A stretch of 64,000 bases of DNA, taken from the NCBI GenBank assembly GCA_916700875.1, contig CAKAKS010000039.1, positions 26,810,315-26,874,314 on the forward strand, written 5' to 3'. Each line of letters opens with the position of its first letter. Positions within the stretch are counted from its first letter, which is position 1. This document shows positions 57,201 through 64,000 of the stretch, piece by piece. The notes under the pieces are model-generated. The model did no database searches. It was not told where the DNA came from and saw nothing but the letters and a program-made list of their open reading frames with translations. A program made the position numbers and the translations under genes. The stretch comes from Sebastes aleutianus. Its lineage: Eukaryota; Chordata; Actinopteri; Perciformes; Sebastidae.

Positions 57201-58490
57201 TGTGTGTACACTGTAAGCCAGTGGTTTCCAACCTATTTTCCTTGAAGCCCCCCCCCCCCCCTGTATTTAAGAAAATCTGAGCTCCTGCCCCATATTTTCT
57301 GACACCATCACCCTTAAAAAACAAATCCTCGAACAAAATCTTCAATTTGAATGAGATGATTCAGTGTATTAAATGAGTTAGTCTTTTTCATTAACTCAAC
57401 GTTTTTCAACATATCTCGTTAGTTTCGTCAACATAAATAAAGTGATGGCGTCTTGACGGATTCGTCATGCGAATGCAGATACATATGATGTTATTTTTGT
57501 AAAAACTTGATTAATTTTCTATAATAATGTTAGAGCCAGAATAGATTTTTTTTTATTTTATATTGTGGTTAAATAAATGTAATTTATGGTGCAAGCGGGA
57601 AAGCAAATAGGTTTTTGACCGCAGTGAAAATGTTGTTTTTGAAAGGCTAAATGCCAACAAATTTGGACTGAAACAGAATATTTCGTAAGATAAAAACATA
57701 TTGTGAATTTTGGAAATGATTATATCTATCTATATCTATATATCTTTTTGACTTTTCAATTCAACAACGCTCTGGGGTTATTGGAAATGTTAGGATCACA
57801 CAAATCAGAAACAATCTTACGCAGCCACCACTAGAATCTAATTCTACAAATAGTATAATACTTATAATATTAGTGTATCCTGATCTTTATCTGCAATTGA
57901 GCACAAAAATACCAAGTTTAAATACAATGTGGACTATTAAGTAGCAATAGCTTGGCACCTTCTCTGTCACAGTAAAACCATCAGACCGGGGAAGATGGCC
58001 ACCGTTACACAAGAAGTCACACGTCTTGTCCATCTTGGCCGTAATTAAAGAAGAAGAATTCATTGAGGCTTGAAACAGCTCGGCGCAGACAGAACAGGTG
58101 ATGGAGAAACATTATAAGCATCATAGAAAATCCACATCCTCAATACATTTCAGACAAATAAGTGATTTTTGTTGTTCCCGTCTCTCCTCCGGGACAATAA
58201 TGAAACGGGAAAGCCGCGTCGGTCAGCGTGTGGCGTGGGGCCGTTTACCCGCCATTAAAGATTAATAGAAATAGAAGAACGGCGGAGAGGTCAGCGAGGC
58301 TGAAGCCAGCGATATTAACAGGAAATAGGATGGAGCAGAGGCGCTGTAGGCGGGCTACAGCTAAACAAGCCATTATCATTCATTTACAGGATATTTGTCA
58401 TTCACAACACAACCTGCAGCCACAAATAGTGTTGTGATGTTTGACTTGAATAACAGACAACTGCGGAACATGAAAACAGTTACCCCGCTG
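55441..58490. other. No gene recognised; T runs, two (GT)n tracts and a hAT-like end
   Basis: T-rich runs at 55850-55910, long (GT)n at 56940-57005 and GT-rich 57162-57208. CAGTGGTTTCCAACCTATTT at about 57219 looks like a hAT-type left end but no right end was found. 58180-58400 is free of window repeats and might be regulatory. Confidence 0.35.
56940..57005 (+). repeat. (GT)n microsatellite
   Basis: A pure GT tract of about 66 bases, followed after about 155 bases by a second, shorter one (57162-57208). Confidence 0.9.
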
Positions 58491-58499
58491 CTTTATTCC

Positions 58500-58976
58500 C
58501 ACTCATTTGCACTTTGCTTTCCTTTTTCTCTTTTCCTCTTATCTTTTTCTTTCATTTCTTTTCCTCTACATTTTCTTTTCTTTTCTCTCCTCTCCTCTTC
58601 TGTCCTTTCCTTACCCCATTTTTCCCTTTTGCTTCCTCTCCTCTCCTCTTATTTCCTTCCCCTTTTGTTTTGGTTTTCTCTGCCTTTCAACCCTTCTTCT
58701 TTTTCTTTGTTTTCCTTTTCTCTCCTCTTCTGTCTTTCCACTTCTTTCCTCCTTTTCCTTTCCTTTACCTCCTCATTCCTAGCCCTTTTTTTTCTTTCCT
58801 TCCTACTCCTTTTTCCTTTCCTTTACCTATTCGTTTCTAGCCCTTTCTCCTTTCCTTTATACTCCTTTTTCCTTTCCTTTCCATTCTTATCCCTTCTTTT
58901 CCTTAACTCTCCTTTCCCTACCTTCCTTTACCTTTTTCACTGTCCTCTCCTCAGCTCTCCTCTTCTTTATCCTGCA
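58500..58976 (+). repeat. Long polypyrimidine tract
   Basis: About 475 bases of almost uninterrupted C and T on the plus strand, built from TTTCC/CTTTT/CTCCT variants. It produces a 200-codon Ser/Phe/Leu-rich frame that is not a protein. Such tracts can form triplex DNA. Confidence 0.8.
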
Positions 58977-59361
58977 GAGATCCAACTTTATTGGCAGTGC
59001 TTTAGAGAGCCAATACCAGGAGATTAAACGAGTGTCCTTTTACTCTTATTAAAGCAGCCGCTCTGTCACAACTTTCTGCTCAGCTTTGGGTGTGTGTGTG
59101 TCTGAGATCTCTCTCCACGCTCCAGCCCAGCTTAAAGCAGAGTGGGATCCACATCGAAATAACCACGATGAGACTTGTTGCTACCTCACACATCTGTTTG
59201 CACCAACATGGGAACCCAAAGTGCCCGAATGTCCCTTAATGTTTACATCATGTGTGATGAATGTATAAGGTCATGAAGCCCAAAGTGATTCACAAACACG
59301 TTTAGGTCGGTCATTATACAGCATGGAGTGTGTTGTGACACTGTGTTCTATGATTAGCCTT

Positions 59362-59700
59362 AAAGGGGCTCTATGTAAGAATCAGAAATTGCTTGTTACA
59401 CCAGTGACACCTGTGGCTGATAAGTCAACGACAGTCAGCGTCCTGTTGCTCGCGCTTGCGCTACGTAGAGGCGAGCGAGAATCGGTCAAAACAGTGAGGC
59501 GACACACACGAGACTGAACGTAATTGACAGGCATCATGTTGATTAACGTTAGCAACATTAGCCAGCTAAAACCACAATATCACTGTATGTTTCACATCCT
59601 TGGTAGTAATGTTAAGTTTACCAAAAAGCAGTCTACAGGCTGATAGAGGAAACCCATAAAGTCGCTGAAGGTCTCATTTTTTAGGTTAGGTTACAACCTG
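59362..59700. repeat. Possible TTAA-type repeat (AGGGGCTCTATGTAAGAATC)
   Basis: TTAAAGGGGCTCTATGTAAG starts a stretch with GTTAGCAACATTAGCCAGCT and CGCTACGTAGAGGCGAGCGA text resembling common teleost MITEs. The right end was not found. Confidence 0.4.
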
Positions 59701-59996
59701 TTCACACATTGGCAATAAAAAAACGATTAAAAAACATTTAAACTGTACATTAAGTAAGTATTAATAACTTCCTCTCTTTAGATATGTGATCCTTGATGTT
59801 TAATGAGGATATTACATTTAATTTGACTTTGATTATTTATAAAGCAATTTATGAACTAGATCAAATATAAAGTGTTAAGCACTAATGGATGTAAATGTAG
59901 ATTTGTGTCTTGTGTTTGTGTGTTGGTATATTTGTTGTTTTTCCATTGTGTGTTATTTGTGGAAGGGTTATGTTTATGTTTGGTTGATATTTATTA

Positions 59997-60365
59997 GGGC
60001 TGTCAATCGATTAAAATATTTAATCACAATTAATCGCATGATTGTCCATAGTTAATCAATCTCTAGTTGACTTGCCCCAAACTGCATGTAATTATCATAA
60101 AGTGGGCATGTCTGTAAAGGGGAGGCTCGTGCGTAACCATAGAACCCATTTTCATTCACATATCTTGACGTCAGAGGTCAAGGGACCCCTTTGAAAATGG
60201 CCATGTCAGTTTTTCCTCGCCAAATTTTTGCATAAATCTGGAGCATTATTTAACCTCCTTCATGTCAACCAAAGAATTGCAAGTTCCGTTAATGCCTTAA
60301 AGAAATTAATGGTGTTAAAACAAATTTGCGTTAATGTGTTATTATCACGTCATCTTTGACAGCCC
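59997..60365 (+). mobile_element. TA-flanked MITE, copy 7 (internally deleted)
   Basis: GGGCTGTCAATCGATTAAAA at the left, CATCTTTGACAGCCC at the right, TA on both sides (59995-59996 and 60366-60367). At 369 bp it lacks roughly the left-central half of copy 6. Confidence 0.85.
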
Positions 60366-60367
60366 TA

Positions 60368-61155
60368 GTTATTGCATTTCATTTGACAATATTATTAATA
60401 AAGCATGGGGCAGGAGGAGAAAAGTAACATATAGAAAAATTCCTCAGACTCTTTTGAATTGTTGAAGGTTTATGTTTATCTTTGGTTGGTTTTCATGTAT
60501 TGTGCTGTTAGATGATGGTGCGTTAACATGTTGGGTTTGTTGTTAGTTCATGTGTCTGACTAATTGCATGAGGGATGGGTTGTGTAAATGACCCAAAATG
60601 AAATATTCAGTCATTCATTCAATAATGCACGGTTTTCACAGGCAGTTTCAACTCCTCACTTTCCTGTTGATTCCCACACTAGAGAGCAGACAAAACCTTT
60701 TATTAATCAGGAGAATCCTCAATAATTGATGTCACAACTCCTCTGACTTACAGGGCTGCTGTTGTCAGATAATCAGGAGGCAGCGCGTTGACTCTGGAGC
60801 CCGTCAGAACAGCGTGAACGCGTTGTGGAAGACTAGTGATTTTGTTGTTGTACATTCACATTCTTGACAACAAGTCACAGTCTACCTCAGTGAGTCACGC
60901 CCGCACATCCCTCCTCTCATCCACCCTCAGCTCTTCCTCTTTGTATGTGTCTGTGTTTTTGACCTCCAGCGTCCATATGGCTGCGGCTTACGATTATAAT
61001 CAGCTCCCCTGGATCTCCACTTGCTGCTGGAAACTTAATATGCTCGCAAACAGAACCCAGACTGAACCCAAATACATTTAATGGCTATATCAGAATAAAT
61101 GCCAGCCAAAAGTATTCTGGGTTCGATATGATGAAAATCTTAAGGATTACAACTA
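60368..61155. other. No gene recognised
   Basis: No supported exon, RNA gene or repeat. Confidence 0.35.
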
Positions 61156-61450
61156 GGGCTGTCAAAGTAAACGTGATAATAACGCGTTAACACAAATTAG
61201 TTTTAACGTCACTAATTTTCTTTAACGCATTAACGCAACTGGTGATTTTTAGGTTGTGGCTTGAGTTTGACATGTTATGATTTGAGTATATTTTTTATGC
61301 TAAATGCAGTACCTGTGAGGGTTTATGGACAATATTTGTCATTTTTTTGTGTTGTTAATTGATTTCCAATAATAAATATATACATACATTTGCATAAAGC
61401 TGATAAGAGTATTAAATGCTTGACTCCCTTTAAGGTACATTTTGAACAGA

Positions 61451-61575
61451 AAGAGCGGGTCGTCCTTTAACCCCAAGATTGGTGGTTCGATCTCCTACAA
61501 TGCTTATGACGGGTTAAATGCAGAGGTCAAATTTCATGTATGTACTTGTATGATGAGAGAAATGGAGTTACAGTT
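61451..61575 (+). repeat. SINE-like fragment with a pol III B box
   Basis: GGTGGTTCGATCTCC contains a B-box-like core, and GACGGGTTAAATGCAGAGGT followed by CAAATTTCATG is the reverse complement of text at 16023-16050. The 5' tRNA-like part with an A box is not evident. Confidence 0.55.
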
Positions 61576-61581
61576 AAATTA

Positions 61582-61989
61582 GGGCTGTCAATTGATTAAA
61601 ATATTTATTCACAATTAATTGCATGACTGTCCATAGTTATTACTTCATGTGATTATCATAAAGTGGGCATGTCTGTAAAGGGGAGACTCGTGGGTACACA
61701 TAGAACCCATTTTCATTGACATATCTTGAGGTCAGATGTCAAGGGACTCTTTTGAAAATGGTTTGGAGCATTATTTAGCCTCCTTCGCGACAAGCTAGTA
61801 TGACATGGTTGGTGCCAATGGATTCATTAGGTTTTCTAGTTTCACATGATACCAGCATCTTCACACTAGCTTTAAAACTGAGCCCGCTACAACCTCAGAA
61901 AGATCGATTGCGTTAATGTGTTAAAGAAATTAGTGGCATTAAAATGAATTTGTGTTAACCCGTTATTATCGCGTTAACTTTGACAGCCG
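61582..61989 (+). mobile_element. TA-flanked MITE, copy 9 (nested within copy 8)
   Basis: GGGCTGTCAATTGATTAAAA to TTAACTTTGACAGCCG, with TA at 61580-61581 and 61990-61991. It is opposite in orientation to the element it sits in. Internally deleted. Confidence 0.8.
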
Positions 61990-62022
61990 TAAGTTAAATA
62001 TTTTAATCGATTGACAGCCCTA

Positions 62023-63400
62023 ATACAACTTTAAAGAAACTGTGTTAATCTCAAAAATGTGCAACCACTCTTTCCAATTTAATCGTGACCCCTGACCCCT
62101 AAAATACTTGTGCATGGCCTTGCAGGTGGAACCCTCAAATTAAAGTCCTTTTTTTTTTTTTTTAGTTGGACATCACATTCTTGTAAAGGTAAGTACTGTT
62201 AACCATTTACCACCATACTGTAGCTTCTGATTGTATGTCTTTGGGTCTGTATTTTATTGTTAGCATAATGTGCAAAATTTACGCAACATTTAAAAACAGT
62301 AAATGTAAAGCTACACTACTTTGTTCGGGATACCAGGCTAACAAACGAGGCAACGCTGCAACACATCTGTCAAACCCAATGGAGAAAAAAAAAAAAAGTA
62401 ATATTATCTATTTCTTTGCTGTCATTTCTTGCATATGACTTGTACTGTATACATTTTCAACTGTACCTGAAATAAAATGAGAGACTGTGGCCCGTTCGTG
62501 TGAGCTGATTAATGTTCTGTGCTCTGCATATTCCACCCCATTGTACATCTCAGCCAGACTCCAACTGTGGCAATCAATTCAATCAGCAGCGCTTATGAAC
62601 CCATTACAATCTAGCTGAGAGCAGGCGGGGGCTGCATCCTTCAACTGGCCTCAGAGTAATTACTATTTAGTCAAGCCAAAAAGGATAGAAGGCTGAAAGG
62701 ATGGATGGATGGATGGATGGATGGATGGATGGATGGATGGATGGATGGACGGATGGATAGATAGATGGATAGATAGATGGGTGGGTAGACTAATAAAACA
62801 TGTCTCTAATGACTCGCATGTGACTATGAATATGCATTACAGCGATTTGGCAATAAGAGTGGGTGTTGCGTTATTTACACCCCCCCTCCCCCCCTCGGAG
62901 AACGCTGTAGCACGTTGCCAAGGTGACTAACGCGTACCATAGCAACCACGCTGAATGTTCCATCCCAATTCTGAAGGCCAGAGGTCTCGCAGCGCTGCGA
63001 GGATGTCGACGGGCCTCGAGGGCGTAATATGTGATGTAGGAAATTCATTGGCCGCAGCGCTGACAGAGGCGGCCCACCGCTCTCACCTCGCGCATAATTA
63101 CAGGCTCGGCTCTCCGTCTGCACAAGAAAGGGGATTTTAACAACGCTCCCAGTGAAATGTTCAAGCATGTGTTTGAACCACTAACCTCCTGGACGACCGG
63201 CATGTATTTCTGTGTCACTCGACTGGGAGTTGTAGTGCTTGTGTTGTGTGTACGTGTGTGGGTGCACGATCAAAATGGTCTGCGGCCTTATAGCCTAATC
63301 ACTGATTTAGTGCTTGTTTTTTAAACCCCTCAATATCCAGTATTTTGCCTTTTATTTGCCCTTAAAGGTGCAATGTGTAAGATCTGGCCAGAATTTTAGT
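62023..63400. other. No gene recognised; (ATGG)n and two repeat-free blocks
   Basis: A T run at 62150-62163, a (GGAT)n microsatellite at 62700-62758, and two blocks without window repeats (62480-62690 and 62940-63200). The second is GC-richer. At 63362 TTAAAGGTGCAATGTGTAAG is the beginning of another MITE, cut short by the next element. Confidence 0.35.
62700..62758 (+). repeat. (GGAT)n microsatellite
   Basis: About 14 GGAT units, with one GGAC variant near the right end, grading into GATA-rich sequence. Confidence 0.9.
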
Positions 63401-63895
63401 TTAAAGGTGCTCTATATGATATCCAGAGCCTTAATATAGCAACAAACAACTATTTGCTATGTAAAGATATAGAGGAGTAATGTCTACTCGAGCAGAGAAT
63501 GAAGTCACTGAAGCTCTCCCTCTTTGTGTGTTGTAATCAGAGCTTCTCTGTGCTTAGTTGACATAGCCGGGCTGGCCACATGTGCCTTTTAGTGCATGTT
63601 CGTGTATGTGAGCGTGCCCCACTGGCTAGCTCACAGACGCCACTCTGCACTGCTCACATATGTCAATGTCTGATAACAATGTCGATGGCGTCGTCGCAGA
63701 AGCGTGGAACCCACACTCCGGTTCCCCCTCTGGTTAACACTGTTTACACTGTTATCCCTGCCAGCACTTTCGCTGTTGTTTGCACTATTAATGCTGTTAG
63801 CACTGTTAGCTGCGAGCCGCCAGCTTGCAGTCGCCATGTTGAGAGCCGTTGAGAGGCAATAGAAATGCTCCCAATCCCATATTTAGCACCTTTAA
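63401..63895. mobile_element. TTAA-flanked MITE (AGGTGCTCTATATGAT ends)
   Basis: TTAA at 63401-63404 and 63892-63895, with AGGTGCT at the left and AGCACCT at the right as short inverted ends. The interior has CAGTCGCCATGTTGAGAGCC and repeated GTTAACACTGTTTACACTGT text. No coding capacity. Confidence 0.7.
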
Positions 63896-64000
63896 ACCTA
63901 TCAAAAAATGAACCAATATTATCAACAGAATGTGAAGAGGTCACAGTATGAGGGGTGGAGGTAACGATAATTAATTGATAAAAAAAAGAAGGTGATGAAA

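Larger units (their letters stand above)
61156..62020 (-). mobile_element. TA-flanked MITE, copy 8, carrying two insertions
   Basis: GGGCTGTCAAAGTAAACGTG at the left and TTTTAATCGATTGACAGCCC at the right, TA at 61154-61155 and 62021-62022. It is interrupted by a SINE-like piece (61451-61575) and by another member of its own family (61582-61989). Confidence 0.8.

Noticed and set aside
58395..59027. A 210-codon open frame rich in Ser, Phe and Leu
   Set aside because: It is the translation of a polypyrimidine tract, open in several frames, with no motif or splice context.

Overview
The window is vertebrate genomic DNA, almost certainly from a ray-finned (probably percomorph) fish. The one gene that can be named is a vertebrate DET1 orthologue with GT-AG introns. 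The rest is AT-rich, intron- or intergenic-like DNA full of (GT)n microsatellites and short DNA transposons of kinds common in teleosts: hAT-like, TTAA-flanked (piggyBac-like), TA-flanked, CACTG-ended, tRNA-derived SINEs and decayed LINEs. There is no bacterial, viral or organellar gene content.

Layout. (a) 0.7-2.9 kb, minus strand: the first three coding exons of DET1 (243 codons, all introns phase 0); the gene runs off the left edge. (b) 3.4-5.3 kb: the upstream side of DET1. It holds an orphan THAP-domain first exon on the plus strand (3789-3898), ZNF143/THAP11-type motifs, an imperfect inverted repeat around the THAP exon, and a 203-bp MITE present twice. (c) 5.3-30 kb: nested transposons separated by unrecognised sequence, with LINE reverse-transcriptase wreckage at 14.3-15.4 kb and a degenerate hAT transposase piece at 26.5 kb. 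(d) 30.18-30.63 kb: a promoter-like block (perfect CRE, inverted CCAAT, TATA-like box) followed by two exon-like segments with good splice sites, so probably the 5' end of an unidentified plus-strand transcript. (e) 31-64 kb: more transposons and microsatellites, long purine/pyrimidine tracts, a hAT copy with a perfect 8-bp target duplication (49.7-50.6 kb), a minus-strand LINE tail (55.0-55.4 kb) and several repeat-free blocks that could be regulatory.

No interacting gene system is visible. DET1 acts in a COP1/DDB1/CUL4 ubiquitin ligase and nothing else here is recognisably connected to it. The most unusual structures are two MITE-type elements flanked by long direct duplications (58 bp and about 140 bp) where a few bases would be expected, a ZNF143-type motif carried by a dispersed repeat beside a THAP exon, a palindromic TTAA element with arms of about 290 nt, and up to three layers of nested insertions. 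All coordinates were read by eye, and repeat-family names are by resemblance only.
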